Assembly (NCBI RefSeq): GCF_000310145.2
Contig: NZ_AMXA01000006.1
Location: 62,001-126,000, forward strand
Reading direction: 5' to 3'
Source: Thauera sp. 28
Lineage (GTDB): Bacteria > Pseudomonadota > Gammaproteobacteria > Burkholderiales > Rhodocyclaceae
DNA: 64,000 nt
The notes under the pieces are model-generated. The model was not told the DNA's origin. It did not search any database and saw only the letters and a list, made by a program, of their open reading frames with translations. Both the position numbers and the translations under genes were made by a program. Below are positions 9,230-18,426 of the stretch, in pieces (the first letter of the stretch is position 1; every line of letters starts with the position of its first letter).

Positions 9230-11568
9230 CAGGCACGCTCCACGCTGAGTTCACCGCTCATGGCACCGAGCGAGGCGGTCGAGGGATGAGCGCTGGCGAC
9301 GCGCACACAACCAGCAGCAAGCGCCTCGTCGGGCTGCGCGACCAGCACGGCGGCACCGCCCCCCTGCACGACCCTGACCTTGTCGCCTGCACTCAGGCCA
9401 AGCGCTGCAAGCGTGGCCGGCGAAATTCGCGCCACCGGCGCGGCAGCGTCACGCGTCTTCTGCAGCGACGGTGCGCGGCGCACGATCGGATCGGCAAAGT
9501 GAATGGGTACGTCGGCAACACGCTCAAGCGCGCCAGCACTCGCAGCAGCGCACGACACGACAACGCCTTCGACGCCGTTACCAAGCGCATTGCCGATGTC
9601 AGCAGGCAAAGCCTCGCTGCGCACGGCTTCGGAATCGTTGTAGCCGAAACCTTCGAGCGCCAGCAGGTTGCCGAGCACTCGCAGGACTTTCCAGCCCGGA
9701 CGCGTCTCACCGAGCGGCTTGCTGACGGCGACGAAGCTCTGCGCCCGGCCTTCGCAGTTGACGAAGGTGCCGGAGGTCTCGGTAAAAGGCGCAACCGGAA
9801 GGATGACGTCGCACAGGTCGCGCAACGAGGCTGAGTCGAAGGCCGAGAAGCCGATCACCAGTTGGGCAGAACGCAGCGCCGCGACCGTCGCGGACGGATT
9901 GGCGAAATCAAGTTCCGGCTCGGCGCCGAAGACCATGTATGCCTTGCGTGGCTGCGCGATCATTGCAGCAGCGTTGAGGCCGTCGGCCCCCGGGACCGCC
10001 CCGGCGAGGTAGCCGCCAACACTGTTCGCAGCCTCACCGATGAAGCCGAAGCAGCCCGCCGAGAGTCGCGCAATTTCCTGGGCCAGCGTCTGGATCTCGC
10101 TGGCTCGCGCATGCTGGGCTGCGAGGCTACCCAGCCACACCGCAACCTTGCGCCCCGAAGCGAGGCTCTGGGCAATGGCGCGCGCCTCGCCCGATACCTC
10201 TGCCGGCAGCTTGCCGAGCAAGCTGACACTGACGTCGGTGCCCTTCTCCTGCGCCAGCGCGACGACCACTTGCCCGAGCATGGCAACCATTGCCGACGGC
10301 GCCACCAGCGCGCGGTTGCGCACAGGCAGCAACCAATCCTCGGCGTTGGGTCCGATCGCGCTCACCTGCAGTCCCTTCTTGGCCGCCTGGCGCACACGCT
10401 GCGCGAGCAGCGGCGCATCCTTGCGCAGGAAGCTGCCCACCACGAGCAGGCGGGTGAGATCCTTGACCTCCGCGATCTTCATGCCCAGCCAAGGCGCACC
10501 GTCTCGCTTGCCATCGGCACGGAAATCGGCTTGGCGCAGGCGGAAATCAACATTGTTCGAGCCGAGTCCGCGCACAAGCTTCTGCAGCAGGAAGAGCTCT
10601 TCCAGCGTCGCGTGCGGCGAGGCCAGCGCGCCGATCGCCGACGCGCCGTGATCCTGGGCAATGCCACGCAGACCACTCGCAGCGAACTCGAGCGCGGCCT
10701 GCCAATCGACCTGCTTCCATTGCCCGCCCTGGCGGATCAGCGGTGTGCTCAGGCGTTCCGGAACAGACAAGGCCTCGTACGAGAAGCGATCCTTGTCCGA
10801 CAGCCAGCATTCATTAACGTCCTCGTTCTCGAGCGGAAGCACGCGCTTGACCACGTCGTGCTTGGTCTGGACGATCAGGTTCGCGCCGAGGGCGTCGTGC
10901 GGGCTCACCGACTTGCGCCGCGACAACTCCCAGGTACGGGCGGCAAAGCGGAACGGCTTCGAGGTCAGCGCGCCGACCGGGCAAAGATCGATGATGTTGC
11001 CCGACAGCTCGGAGTCGATCGTCTTCTCGATGAACGGCATGATCTCTGCATGCTCGCCGCGGAACGCCTGACCAAGCTCCATCTCACCTGCGATCTCGGC
11101 GGTGAATCGAACGCAGCGCGTACAGTTGATGCAGCGCGTCATGTCCGTCGACACGAGCGAGCCCAGATTCTTGTTGAACACCACGCGCTTTTCTTCCTGG
11201 TAGCGCGAAGCGGACGAACCGTAACCCACCGCCAGATCCTGCAACTGGCACTCGCCGCCCTGATCGCAGATCGGGCAATCGAGCGGGTGGTTGATCAAGA
11301 GGAACTCCATCACGCCCTTCTGTGCCTTGACGGCCAGCTCGGAGTGGGTCCACACCTTCATGCCGTTGGTCACGGGCGTGGCGCAAGCGGGCAGCGGCTT
11401 GGGTGCCTTCTCGACCTGGACCAGACACATGCGGCAGTTGGCCGCAATGGACAGCTTCTTGTGATAGCAGAAGTGCGGGATATAGGCCCCGGCGACGGCT
11501 GCGGCCTCGATCACCGTGCTGCCATCATTGACCTGTACCTGCTTGCCGTCGATTTCGATCTCTAGCAT
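9229..11568 (-). CDS. nuoG: NADH-quinone oxidoreductase subunit G
   Basis: A 779-residue, molybdopterin-oxidoreductase-like subunit in the peripheral arm. The N-terminal 2Fe-2S domain has [17 protein letters not shown]; then come [15 protein letters not shown], the 4Fe-4S motif [11 protein letters not shown] and the cluster-linked LCPVGALT. The remaining two thirds is a catalytically inactive molybdopterin-enzyme fold. The start MLEIEIDGK at 11568 was chosen over a frame start 57 bases upstream because it matches the family N-terminus and overlaps the nuoF stop by 7 bases. Confidence 0.96.
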   Translation of the reverse strand: MLEIEIDGKQVQVNDGSTVIEAAAVAGAYIPHFCYHKKLSIAANCRMCLVQVEKAPKPLPACATPVTNGMKVWTHSELAVKAQKGVMEFLLINHPLDCPICDQGGECQLQDLAVGYGSSASRYQEEKRVVFNKNLGSLVSTDMTRCINCTRCVRFTAEIAGEMELGQAFRGEHAEIMPFIEKTIDSELSGNIIDLCPVGALTSKPFRFAARTWELSRRKSVSPHDALGANLIVQTKHDVVKRVLPLENEDVNECWLSDKDRFSYEALSVPERLSTPLIRQGGQWKQVDWQAALEFAASGLRGIAQDHGASAIGALASPHATLEELFLLQKLVRGLGSNNVDFRLRQADFRADGKRDGAPWLGMKIAEVKDLTRLLVVGSFLRKDAPLLAQRVRQAAKKGLQVSAIGPNAEDWLLPVRNRALVAPSAMVAMLGQVVVALAQEKGTDVSVSLLGKLPAEVSGEARAIAQSLASGRKVAVWLGSLAAQHARASEIQTLAQEIARLSAGCFGFIGEAANSVGGYLAGAVPGADGLNAAAMIAQPRKAYMVFGAEPELDFANPSATVAALRSAQLVIGFSAFDSASLRDLCDVILPVAPFTETSGTFVNCEGRAQSFVAVSKPLGETRPGWKVLRVLGNLLALEGFGYNDSEAVRSEALPADIGNALGNGVEGVVVSCAAASAGALERVADVPIHFADPIVRRAPSLQKTRDAAAPVARISPATLAALGLSAGDKVRVVQGGGAAVLVAQPDEALAAGCVRVASAHPSTASLGAMSGELSVERA

Positions 11569-12881
11569 GACGGGCTCACGTAAATTTGACTGCCTGCGCG
11601 CTGGACTTCGGGCGCCACGAGGCACTTCTTGTTTTCGATGTGGTACTCGAACTCGCTGCCGAAGTGCTTGACGAAGCTCTGCACCGGCATCGAGGCGGCA
11701 TCGCCAAGGGCGCAGATGGTGCGGCCCATGATGTTGGCGGTGACGGAATTGAGCAAATCGAGGTCATCCGGACGGCCAAGACCGTTCTCGATGCGATGCA
11801 CCACGCGATAAAGCCAGCCCGTGCCTTCACGACAGGGTGTGCATTGCCCGCAGGATTCCTCGAAGTAGAAGTAGGACAGACGCTCGAGCGCCTTCACCAT
11901 GCAGGTGGTCTCGTCCATGACGATCACGGCACCGGAACCCAGCATCGAGCCCGCCTTCGAGATGGAGTCATAGTCCATCGTGCAGTCCATCATGACGCTG
12001 CCCGGCACCACCGGCGCCGAGGAGCCGCCAGGGATCACCGCCTTGATCTTGCGCCCGCCGCGCATGCCACCGGCCATCTCGAGCAGCTCGGAGAACGGCG
12101 TACCGAGAGGAATCTCGTAGTTACCGGGACGATTGACGTGACCGGACACCGAGAACAGCTTCATGCCGCCGTTGTTGGGCTTGCCCAAACCGAGGAAAGC
12201 CTCGCCGCCCATGTTCATGATGAACGGCACGGAGGCGAAGGTTTCAGTGTTGTTGATCGTGGTCGGCTTGCCATAGAGGCCATAGCTCGCCGGGAACGGC
12301 GGCTTGAAGCGCGGCTGCCCCTTCTTGCCCTCGATCGATTCGAGCAGCGCCGTTTCCTCACCACAGATGTAAGCGCCGTAGCCGTGATGCGCGAAGAGCT
12401 CGAACGAGAAATCGCTGCCGAGGATGTTCTGGCCGATGAAGCCGGCCGCACGCGCTTCCTCGAGCGCCTCCTCGAAGCGCGAATAGACCTCGAAGATCTC
12501 GCCGTGGATATAGTTGTAGCCGCGCGCCGCACCCATCGCATAGGCGGCGATTGCCATGCCTTCGATGACCGAATGCGGGTTGTAGCGCAGGATGTCGCGG
12601 TCCTTGAAGGTCCCGGGCTCGCCCTCGTCGGAATTGCAGGCGAGGTACTTGTCACCTGGGAAAGAGCGCGGCATGAAGCTCCACTTCAGACCGGTCGGAA
12701 AACCCGCACCGCCACGACCGCGGAGCACCGAGGCCTTCAGCTCGCCGATGATGGCGTCCTGCGAGACCTTCTCTGCGATGATCTTCCTGAGTGCGGCATA
12801 ACCGCCGCGCGCGACATAGTCCTGGAGCCGCCAGGTGCGGTCGCCGTCACAGCCGGCGAGGATCATTCCTTGCGTGCTCAT
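11562..12881 (-). CDS. nuoF: NADH-quinone oxidoreductase subunit F, FMN and NADH site
   Basis: A 439-residue subunit where NADH binds and gives a hydride to FMN. The glycine-rich FMN/NADH segment [17 protein letters not shown] is near residue 60, followed by [15 protein letters not shown]. The C-terminal cluster motif [15 protein letters not shown] plus a later ICALGD cysteine bind 4Fe-4S (N3). The start [10 protein letters not shown] at 12881 overlaps the nuoE stop (ATGA), giving tight coupling. Confidence 0.97.
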   Translation of the reverse strand: MSTQGMILAGCDGDRTWRLQDYVARGGYAALRKIIAEKVSQDAIIGELKASVLRGRGGAGFPTGLKWSFMPRSFPGDKYLACNSDEGEPGTFKDRDILRYNPHSVIEGMAIAAYAMGAARGYNYIHGEIFEVYSRFEEALEEARAAGFIGQNILGSDFSFELFAHHGYGAYICGEETALLESIEGKKGQPRFKPPFPASYGLYGKPTTINNTETFASVPFIMNMGGEAFLGLGKPNNGGMKLFSVSGHVNRPGNYEIPLGTPFSELLEMAGGMRGGRKIKAVIPGGSSAPVVPGSVMMDCTMDYDSISKAGSMLGSGAVIVMDETTCMVKALERLSYFYFEESCGQCTPCREGTGWLYRVVHRIENGLGRPDDLDLLNSVTANIMGRTICALGDAASMPVQSFVKHFGSEFEYHIENKKCLVAPEVQRAGSQIYVSPSC

Positions 12882-13357
12882 TTCTTGTCCAGCTCGGCCA
12901 GCATCTGGTCGATCTTGTCGGTGGTCATCCAGCTGCACATGTGATGGTTATTCACCAGCAGCACCGGGGCGTCACCACAGGCGCCCATGCACTCGCCTTC
13001 CTTGAGCGTGAACTTGCCGTCAGGCGTGGTCTCATTGAAGCCGATGCCCAGCTTGTGCTTTATGTAGTCAGCCGCGTGGACGCCGCCCGACAGCGCACAG
13101 GGCAGGTTCGTGCACACGGTGATCTTGTGGCGACCGACCGGCTCAAGGTCATACATGTTGTAGAAGCTCGCCACCTCGTAGGCGGCGATCGGCGGCATCT
13201 CGAGATAACGGGCGACGAACTCGATCAGCTCCTTGGGCAGCCAGCCCTTCTCGACCTGAGCGATCCGCAGCGCGGCCATCACGGCCGATTGCTTCTGTTC
13301 GGGCGGATACTTGGCGATCTCTCGATCGATCTGTTGCAGCGATTCCTGGCTCAGCAT
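12878..13357 (-). CDS. nuoE: NADH-quinone oxidoreductase subunit E, 2Fe-2S
   Basis: A 159-residue thioredoxin-fold subunit with the N1a 2Fe-2S cluster: [11 protein letters not shown] and, 40 residues later, [11 protein letters not shown]. It pairs with NuoF in the NADH dehydrogenase module. The start [14 protein letters not shown] at 13357 is preferred because the frame upstream (toward nuoD) has no family similarity. GGAAG lies about 13 bases before the ATG. A small hairpin lies in the gap to nuoD. Confidence 0.96.
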   Translation of the reverse strand: MLSQESLQQIDREIAKYPPEQKQSAVMAALRIAQVEKGWLPKELIEFVARYLEMPPIAAYEVASFYNMYDLEPVGRHKITVCTNLPCALSGGVHAADYIKHKLGIGFNETTPDGKFTLKEGECMGACGDAPVLLVNNHHMCSWMTTDKIDQMLAELDKK

Positions 13358-13403
13358 GTCGTCTTGATCTTCCGGATAGCCTGCCGATTCTTGTTTGGTC
13401 CTG

Positions 13404-13421
13404 CGATGCCTTTCGGCATCG
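13404..13421 (-). other. intercistronic hairpin between nuoD and nuoE
   Basis: CGATGCC and GGCATCG form a 7-bp perfect stem closed by a 4-base loop in the 91-base nuoD-nuoE gap. No T-run follows. The spacing is unusual because most other nuo genes here overlap or are separated by only a few bases. Confidence 0.4.
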
Positions 13422-13448
13422 GTCAATTTCCTGCGTGCGCCGACTCGG

Positions 13449-14702
13449 TCAGCGATCGATCTCGCCGAACACCACATCCATGGTGCCGATGATGGCCACG
13501 ACGTCGGCAATCATGTGGCCCCGCGCAAGCTCATCCATCGCAGCGAGATGCGCAAAACCCGGCGCACGCAGCTTCAGGCGGTAGGGCTTGTTGGCGCCGT
13601 CGGACACCGCATACACGCCGAACTCGCCCTTGGGGTGCTCGACCGCGGCGTAGACCTCGCCCTTGGGTACATGCATGCCTTCAGTGAAGAGCTTGAAGTG
13701 ATGGATCAACTCCTCCATGTTCGACTTCATGCTTTCGCGCGAGGGCGGCGCAACCTTGTGGTTGTCGGTGATGACCGGGCCGGGGTTCTTGCGCAGCCAA
13801 TCGATGCACTGCTTGATGATGCGATTCGACTGGCGCATCTCTTCCATGCGGCAAAGGTAACGGTCGTAGCAGTCGCCGTTCTTGCCGACGGGAATGTCGA
13901 AATCCATGCGGTCGTAGACTTCGTAGGGCTGCTTCTTGCGCAAGTCCCAGGCGATTCCCGACCCGCGCAACATCGGACCGGTGAAACCCCAGGTCAAGGC
14001 CTGTTCGGGCGACACCACGCCGATGCCCACGGTACGCTGCTTCCAGATCCGGTTGTCGGTCAGCAGGGTCTCGTACTCGTCGCAATAGGTCGGGAAACGA
14101 TTGGTGAAGTCCTCGAGGAAGTCCAGCAAGGAGCCTTCGCGAGCGGCGTTGAGTTCCTTGACCGTCTTCTCGTTCTTGAATTTGTTCACCTCGTACTTCG
14201 GCATGCGGTCGGGCAGGTCACGATAGACGCCGCCCGGACGATAGTACGCTGCATGCATGCGCGCACCCGACACCGCCTCGTAGGCGTCCATCAGGTCTTC
14301 GCGCTCGCGGAAGGTGTACAGCACCATCGTCATCGCGCCGATATCGAGCGCGTGCGTGCCGATATTGAGCAGGTGATTCAGGATGCGCGTAATCTCGTCG
14401 AACATCACACGGATGTACTGGGCACGCTCCGGAACCTGCACACCGAGCAGCTTCTCGATGGCCATGCAGTACGCGTGCTCGTTGCACATCATCGACACAT
14501 AGTCGAGACGATCCATGTACGGAACCGACTGCACCCAAGTCCGGGTTTCGGCCAACTTCTCCGTGCCGCGATGCAGCAGCCCGATATGCGGGTCGGCACG
14601 CTCTACGACTTCACCGTCGAGTTCGAGCACCAGACGAAGCACACCGTGCGCGGACGGATGCTGAGGGCCAAAGTTGATTGTGTAGTTGCGGATCTCAGCC
14701 AT
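13449..14702 (-). CDS. nuoD: NADH-quinone oxidoreductase subunit D
   Basis: A 417-residue subunit of 49-kDa type, related to the large subunit of NiFe hydrogenases but lacking the metal cysteines. With NuoB it forms the quinone site. The N-terminal [14 protein letters not shown] contains the conserved histidine near the quinone head group, and [11 protein letters not shown] and [15 protein letters not shown] are further signatures. Its start overlaps the end of nuoC by 8 bases. Confidence 0.97.
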   Translation of the reverse strand: MAEIRNYTINFGPQHPSAHGVLRLVLELDGEVVERADPHIGLLHRGTEKLAETRTWVQSVPYMDRLDYVSMMCNEHAYCMAIEKLLGVQVPERAQYIRVMFDEITRILNHLLNIGTHALDIGAMTMVLYTFREREDLMDAYEAVSGARMHAAYYRPGGVYRDLPDRMPKYEVNKFKNEKTVKELNAAREGSLLDFLEDFTNRFPTYCDEYETLLTDNRIWKQRTVGIGVVSPEQALTWGFTGPMLRGSGIAWDLRKKQPYEVYDRMDFDIPVGKNGDCYDRYLCRMEEMRQSNRIIKQCIDWLRKNPGPVITDNHKVAPPSRESMKSNMEELIHHFKLFTEGMHVPKGEVYAAVEHPKGEFGVYAVSDGANKPYRLKLRAPGFAHLAAMDELARGHMIADVVAIIGTMDVVFGEIDR

Positions 14703-15300
14703 GGCCGACGTCCCCGTAGTTCTCTTCGCGCACGATGCGCGGCGTGTTCTCGCGCGGCTCGATGGTCACCGGCTGATAGACGACCCTGCCCTGCTCCGGG
14801 TCGTAGCGCATCTCGACGTAACCCGAAATCGGGAAATCCTTGCGGAAGGGATGTCCGACAAAACCGTAATCGGTGAGGATGCGGCGCAGATCGGGGTGAC
14901 CGGCATACAGGATGCCGTAGAGATCGAAGGACTCGCGCTCATACCAGTTAGCACTCGCCCAGACATCGGCCACCGAATCGACCACCGGAAAACTCTCGTC
15001 TTCCGCAAAGACACGCAGACGCAGTCGCCAGTTGTGGCGGATCGAGGTGAGATGCGCCACTGAGGCAAAACGCGCGCCCTCCCATGCCCCATTGCCGAAG
15101 GTCGAGTAATCGACACCGGAAATATCGATCAACTGCTCGAAGTGCAGATCGGGATGATCACGCAAGGTGCGCGCAATGCGCAGGTAGTCGCCAGCGGCGA
15201 CCTCGATGGTGAGCTCTGCGCGATCGACGAGCAGCGACTTGAGGGAGTCGCCGAATACATCGCGCAAGGTCTGGCTCAGGCGTTCAAGCTTGGCACTCAT
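14695..15300 (-). CDS. nuoC: NADH-quinone oxidoreductase subunit C
   Basis: A 201-residue 30-kDa-type subunit of the peripheral arm. The family signature [20 protein letters not shown] followed by [12 protein letters not shown] is complete. It is a separate gene here, not fused to nuoD as in enterobacteria. It starts 14 bases after nuoB and overlaps nuoD by 8 bases. Confidence 0.97.
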   Translation of the reverse strand: MSAKLERLSQTLRDVFGDSLKSLLVDRAELTIEVAAGDYLRIARTLRDHPDLHFEQLIDISGVDYSTFGNGAWEGARFASVAHLTSIRHNWRLRLRVFAEDESFPVVDSVADVWASANWYERESFDLYGILYAGHPDLRRILTDYGFVGHPFRKDFPISGYVEMRYDPEQGRVVYQPVTIEPRENTPRIVREENYGDVGHG

Positions 15301-15314
15301 GTCTATGACACCCG

Positions 15315-15791
15315 TCAGCGCGCGATCGTATTCGTGCGCTTGATCTTGTTTTGAAGCTGAAGAATGCCGTAGATCAGCGCCTCGGCGGTGGGCGGACAGC
15401 CCGGCACATACACATCGACCGGAACGATGCGATCACAGCCACGGACTACCGAATAGGAGTAGTGGTAATAGCCACCACCATTGGCACAGGAACCCATCGA
15501 GATGACCCAGCGCGGCTCGGACATCTGGTCGTAGACCTTGCGCAGCGCCGGCGCCATCTTGTTGCACAAGGTACCCGCCACGATCATCAGATCGGACTGG
15601 CGCGGACTGGGCCTGAACACCACCCCGAAGCGGTCAAGATCGTAACGGGAACAGCCGGCGTGGATCATCTCCACCGCGCAACAGGCCAGACCGAAAGTCA
15701 TGGGCCAAAGCGAACCGGTACGCGTCCAGTTGATGACCGCATCGAGCGAAGTGGTTACAAACCCTTCGCGAAAGACGCCCTCAATGCTCAT
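15315..15791 (-). CDS. nuoB: NADH-quinone oxidoreductase subunit B, cluster N2
   Basis: A 158-residue subunit holding the terminal 4Fe-4S cluster N2, which reduces quinone. The tandem cysteines lie in [13 protein letters not shown], and the other ligands in [10 protein letters not shown] and [20 protein letters not shown] is also conserved. It begins only 3 bases after the nuoA stop, so A and B are probably translated together. Confidence 0.97.
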   Translation of the reverse strand: MSIEGVFREGFVTTSLDAVINWTRTGSLWPMTFGLACCAVEMIHAGCSRYDLDRFGVVFRPSPRQSDLMIVAGTLCNKMAPALRKVYDQMSEPRWVISMGSCANGGGYYHYSYSVVRGCDRIVPVDVYVPGCPPTAEALIYGILQLQNKIKRTNTIAR

Positions 15792-15794
15792 GCA

Positions 15795-16169
15795 TTACTC
15801 CCAGTCGAGTGCGCCGTTCTTCCACTCGACGATATAACCGATGACCAAAACCGCGAGAAAGACCATCACCGAACCGAAAACGAACCAGGCGATCTCACCA
15901 GCGGCGATGAACTCCCGGAAAACAGTCGCCCACGGAAACAGGAAGGCGATCTCGAGATCGAACAGGATGAAAAGAATGGCGATCAGGTAGTAGCGAACGT
16001 CGAACTTCATGCGGGCGTCTTCAAACGCCTCGAAGCCGCATTCGTACGGGGAGTTTTTTTCGCTATCAGGACGATAGGGAGCGAGAAGTCGCCCGAGAAT
16101 GACAGGAGCAAGCCCGAAACCAAGCCCAACGAGCATGAACATCAATACGGGAAAATAGCTTTCCAGCAT
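15795..16169 (-). CDS. nuoA: NADH-quinone oxidoreductase subunit A
   Basis: A 124-residue subunit with three membrane helices (ND3 homolog) and the first gene of the nuo operon. The loop [21 protein letters not shown] carries the cysteine that marks the active/deactive transition loop in this family. The start [13 protein letters not shown] at 16169 was chosen over 84 upstream bases of open frame that match nothing. tRNA-Leu ends 104 bases upstream. Confidence 0.96.
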   Translation of the reverse strand: MLESYFPVLMFMLVGLGFGLAPVILGRLLAPYRPDSEKNSPYECGFEAFEDARMKFDVRYYLIAILFILFDLEIAFLFPWATVFREFIAAGEIAWFVFGSVMVFLAVLVIGYIVEWKNGALDWE

Positions 16170-16242
16170 GTTCAGAAACCCCCATTGCGTTGGACGACTG
16201 CAAGACCGCGTCGTCGTTATTGTTTTGGCTGCTCTGCATGGA

Positions 16243-16264
16243 AACGCCCGCAACTGCGGGCGTT
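16243..16264 (-). terminator. hairpin between tRNA-Leu and nuoA
   Basis: AACGCCCGCA and TGCGGGCGTT (perfect 10-base arms, 2 bases between) lie 10 bases past the tRNA 3' end. On the minus strand only TTTCC follows, so it could be an attenuator, a partial terminator or a tRNA-processing boundary separating the tRNA from nuo mRNA. Confidence 0.45.
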
Positions 16265-16273
16265 ACCTGAATA

Positions 16274-16358
16274 TGGTGCCGACGATGAGACTCGAACTCA
16301 TACGGCTTTCGCCACTACCCCCTCAAGATAGCGTGTCTACCAATTTCACCACGTCGGC
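16274..16358 (-). tRNA. tRNA-Leu (anticodon GAG)
   Basis: The minus strand folds into an 85-nt tRNA: acceptor GCCGACG pairs with CGTCGGC, the T-arm has GTTCGAGTC, and a long variable arm (TGGCGAAAGCCGT) marks a class II tRNA. The anticodon stem CTATC/GGTAG closes the loop TTGAGGG, giving anticodon GAG for leucine codons CUC and CUU. The 3' CCA is encoded. It lies between secG and nuoA and probably shares their transcript. Confidence 0.95.
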
Positions 16359-16424
16359 GCGCTGTTCAGACAGCCAAAAAATTATAAGGGTTTTTACGCA
16401 CTGCGCAAAGAGCCCACCCTACTT

Positions 16425-16775
16425 TTATTTCGGGATCGACTGCGCGGGCGAGGTGTCGGCCGGCACGCTCGGAACCGGATCCACAGCCGGCGCGACCTGC
16501 ACCCCCTCCATCACGCTGGAAGGCGCAGCAGGCTTGTTGCTGGCGAGGTAGCTCAAGCCCAGACTGGTGAGAAAGAACACCGTGGCGAGCATCGCAGTCG
16601 TACGACTGAGGAAGTTCGCCGACCCCGACGATCCGAACAGACTACCGGACGAACCACTACCGAACGCCGCCCCCATGTCAGCCCCTTTGCCGTGCTGCAC
16701 AAGAACGAGACCGATCACGCCAAGCCCGACCAGCACATGAACCGTGAGCACCACGGAGAATAGATAATTACCCAT
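16425..16775 (-). CDS. secG: preprotein translocase subunit SecG
   Basis: A 116-residue small membrane subunit of the SecYEG channel. The two membrane helices are at about residues 3-22 and 52-72, separated by the Gly/Ser-rich cytoplasmic loop HGKGADMGAAFGSG that typifies SecG. The C-terminus is a Pro/Ala/Val-rich tail of low complexity (about 40 residues), common in betaproteobacteria. An ATG at 16775 is used; a GTG codon immediately before it is in frame. It lies 42 bases after tpiA. Confidence 0.94.
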   Translation of the reverse strand: MGNYLFSVVLTVHVLVGLGVIGLVLVQHGKGADMGAAFGSGSSGSLFGSSGSANFLSRTTAMLATVFFLTSLGLSYLASNKPAAPSSVMEGVQVAPAVDPVPSVPADTSPAQSIPK

Positions 16776-16817
16776 CACGAACCCTGAAAAGACAAAAACT
16801 TGAACAAGAACAAATGA

Positions 16818-17555
16818 TCAGCAGACCGCAGCGGCGGCACGACAGATCGCCATGAAATCAGCGGCGGCGAGCGAAGCGCCACCGATCAAACCACCATCGA
16901 CATCCGGAACGGCGAAGATCTCAGCCGCATTCGCCGGCTTGACGCTCCCCCCATAGAGTATGCGCACACCTGCGGCAGCCACACCTCCGTCCTCGAGCCA
17001 GCGACGGATCGCCCCATGCACTTCCCCCACCTGCGCGGACGTCGCCGAGCGCCCGGTACCAATCGCCCACACCGGCTCGTAGGCGATGACGACCCCGGCC
17101 ATGGCCTCGGGACCGACCACATCGCGCACGGCCGCAAGCTGCCGCCCCACGACCACCAGGGCAGCGCCGGCGTCGCGCTCGGCGAGCGTCTCACCAACGC
17201 AAACGATGGGGACCAGACCAGCCCCCAGCGCCGCAAGCGCCTTGCGGCCAACAACGAGATCATCCTCGCCAAAAAAAGCCCTGCGCTCGGAATGACCAAC
17301 GATCACATAGCGGCAACCAAATTCGGCCAGCATCGACGCACTGACCTCACCGGTGAACGCCCCTTCGGCATGCTCGCTGACATCCTGCGCCCCCAGTTCA
17401 AGCCCTGCCGGCCGCTGCGCAAGCTGAGCAAGGTAAGGATAGGGCACGCATACAGCAAGCTCTACCCCTTCGACACTGCGGATACCGTCCAGCAATTCGC
17501 GATTGGCGGCCAGGCTGCCATTCATCTTCCAGTTGCCGGCGACGAGTCGGATCAT
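16818..17555 (-). CDS. tpiA: triosephosphate isomerase
   Basis: A 245-residue TIM-barrel enzyme interconverting dihydroxyacetone phosphate and glyceraldehyde 3-phosphate in glycolysis. The catalytic lysine is in AGNWKMNGS, the histidine in VIVGHSERRAFF, and the glutamate in AYEPVWAIGTG. The phosphate loop GGSVKPANAAE is intact. It is the first gene of the tpiA-secG-tRNA-nuo run, with a promoter about 35 bases upstream. Confidence 0.97.
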   Translation of the reverse strand: MIRLVAGNWKMNGSLAANRELLDGIRSVEGVELAVCVPYPYLAQLAQRPAGLELGAQDVSEHAEGAFTGEVSASMLAEFGCRYVIVGHSERRAFFGEDDLVVGRKALAALGAGLVPIVCVGETLAERDAGAALVVVGRQLAAVRDVVGPEAMAGVVIAYEPVWAIGTGRSATSAQVGEVHGAIRRWLEDGGVAAAGVRILYGGSVKPANAAEIFAVPDVDGGLIGGASLAAADFMAICRAAAAVC

Positions 17556-17588
17556 GGGACAGAGAAATCCAGTTAGCTAAACCGTAGG

Positions 17589-17618
17589 ATTATAGGACGG
17601 CCCAGAGGTCCGCCGCAA
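17589..17618 (-). promoter_or_regulatory. sigma70-type promoter for tpiA-secG (and possibly nuo)
   Basis: On the minus strand a perfect TATAAT -10 (17589-17594) is preceded by TTGCGG (17613-17618) at an 18-base spacing. The predicted transcript starts near 17582, about 27 bases before the tpiA ATG. The -10 is strong and the -35 weak. Confidence 0.55.
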
Positions 17619-17769
17619 ATGCACACCGCCAAGGACTTGCGCACGCTCGTGACTCATCGGGCAGGGACAGCGCCGCCCTAGCCCACTGGCACCCCGCACC
17701 GCAGGGCATCAAGCCCCCGCCGCGCACGACAACCTAGCAAAGGATGCCACCCAGGCAACGCCCGCACGC

Positions 17770-17798
17770 TTGCTGCTGAAAGCCGATTCTGCTATTAA
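17770..17798 (+). promoter_or_regulatory. sigma70-type promoter for dksA
   Basis: TTGCTG (17770-17775) and TATTAA (17793-17798) are spaced by exactly 17 bases, about 38 bases before the dksA ATG. The rest of the 281-base divergent region (17556-17836) shows no other clear signal apart from the tpiA promoter. Confidence 0.5.
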
Positions 17799-17836
17799 GT
17801 CGGGCCTATCCTTCAATCATCCACGGAAGTTGAGTC

Positions 17837-18262
17837 ATGGCCGAAGAAACACTGCACAAGCAATTCCCGCCTTACGTACCCGCTGCCGGCGAGGAATACA
17901 TGAGCGAGAAGCAGCTAGGCCACTTCCGCGAGATCCTGAGCTCGCTCAAGGGCGAGCTGATGGGGGATATCGAGCGCACGGTGCACACGATGCAGGACGA
18001 GGCCACCGTCTTCGCCGACCCGAACGACCGCGCAAGCCAGGAATCCGACATTGCACTGGAGCTGCGCAACCGTGATCGCGAACGCAAGCTCATCAAGAAG
18101 ATCGACGAGGCGCTCGGACGCATCGAGGACGGCGAGTACGGCTACTGCGACAGCTGTGGCGTCGAGATCGGCCTCAAACGCCTCGAGGCCCGCCCCACCG
18201 CGACGATGTGCATCGACTGCAAGACCCTGGAAGAAATGCGCGAGCGCCAGGTCGCCAAGTAA
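17837..18262 (+). CDS. dksA: RNA polymerase-binding transcription factor DksA
   Basis: A 141-residue protein that inserts a coiled-coil tip into the RNA polymerase secondary channel and, with ppGpp, adjusts rRNA and amino-acid promoters. The coiled coil runs over about residues 30-105, with the acidic tip in DPNDRASQESDIALELRNRD (Asp and Ala residues needed for activity). A four-cysteine zinc finger follows: YCDSCG and CIDCK. GGAAG lies 7 bases before the ATG. It is monocistronic, ended by a strong hairpin. Confidence 0.96.
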   Translation: MAEETLHKQFPPYVPAAGEEYMSEKQLGHFREILSSLKGELMGDIERTVHTMQDEATVFADPNDRASQESDIALELRNRDRERKLIKKIDEALGRIEDGEYGYCDSCGVEIGLKRLEARPTATMCIDCKTLEEMRERQVAK

Positions 18263-18281
18263 GCCAGTCTCACGACAGACG

Positions 18282-18320
18282 ACGATGCAAAAGGGCGCCG
18301 ATGGCGCCCTTTTGCATCGT
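18282..18320 (+). terminator. intrinsic terminator of dksA
   Basis: A perfect 18-bp inverted repeat (arms 18282-18299 and 18303-18320, loop GAT) with a GGGCGCC core and an A-run/T-run on the two sides, 20 bases past the dksA stop. The symmetry lets it act in both directions. Confidence 0.85.
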
Positions 18321-18349
18321 CAGTAGCGGTTCCGAGAACTTGGCCCGCA

Positions 18350-18383
18350 AACGACAAAGGACGCCTTGGCGTCCTTTGTCGTT
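18350..18383 (-). terminator. intrinsic terminator, probably of pnp
   Basis: A second perfect inverted repeat, arms of 16 bases (18350-18365 and 18368-18383) separated by TT, with core GGACGCC. It lies 43 bases downstream of the pnp stop and is placed back to back with the dksA terminator. Confidence 0.7.
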
Positions 18384-18426
18384 CCGAAGCGACCGCATTA
18401 CGGCGACATCAAGTCGCCGCCCGGGC

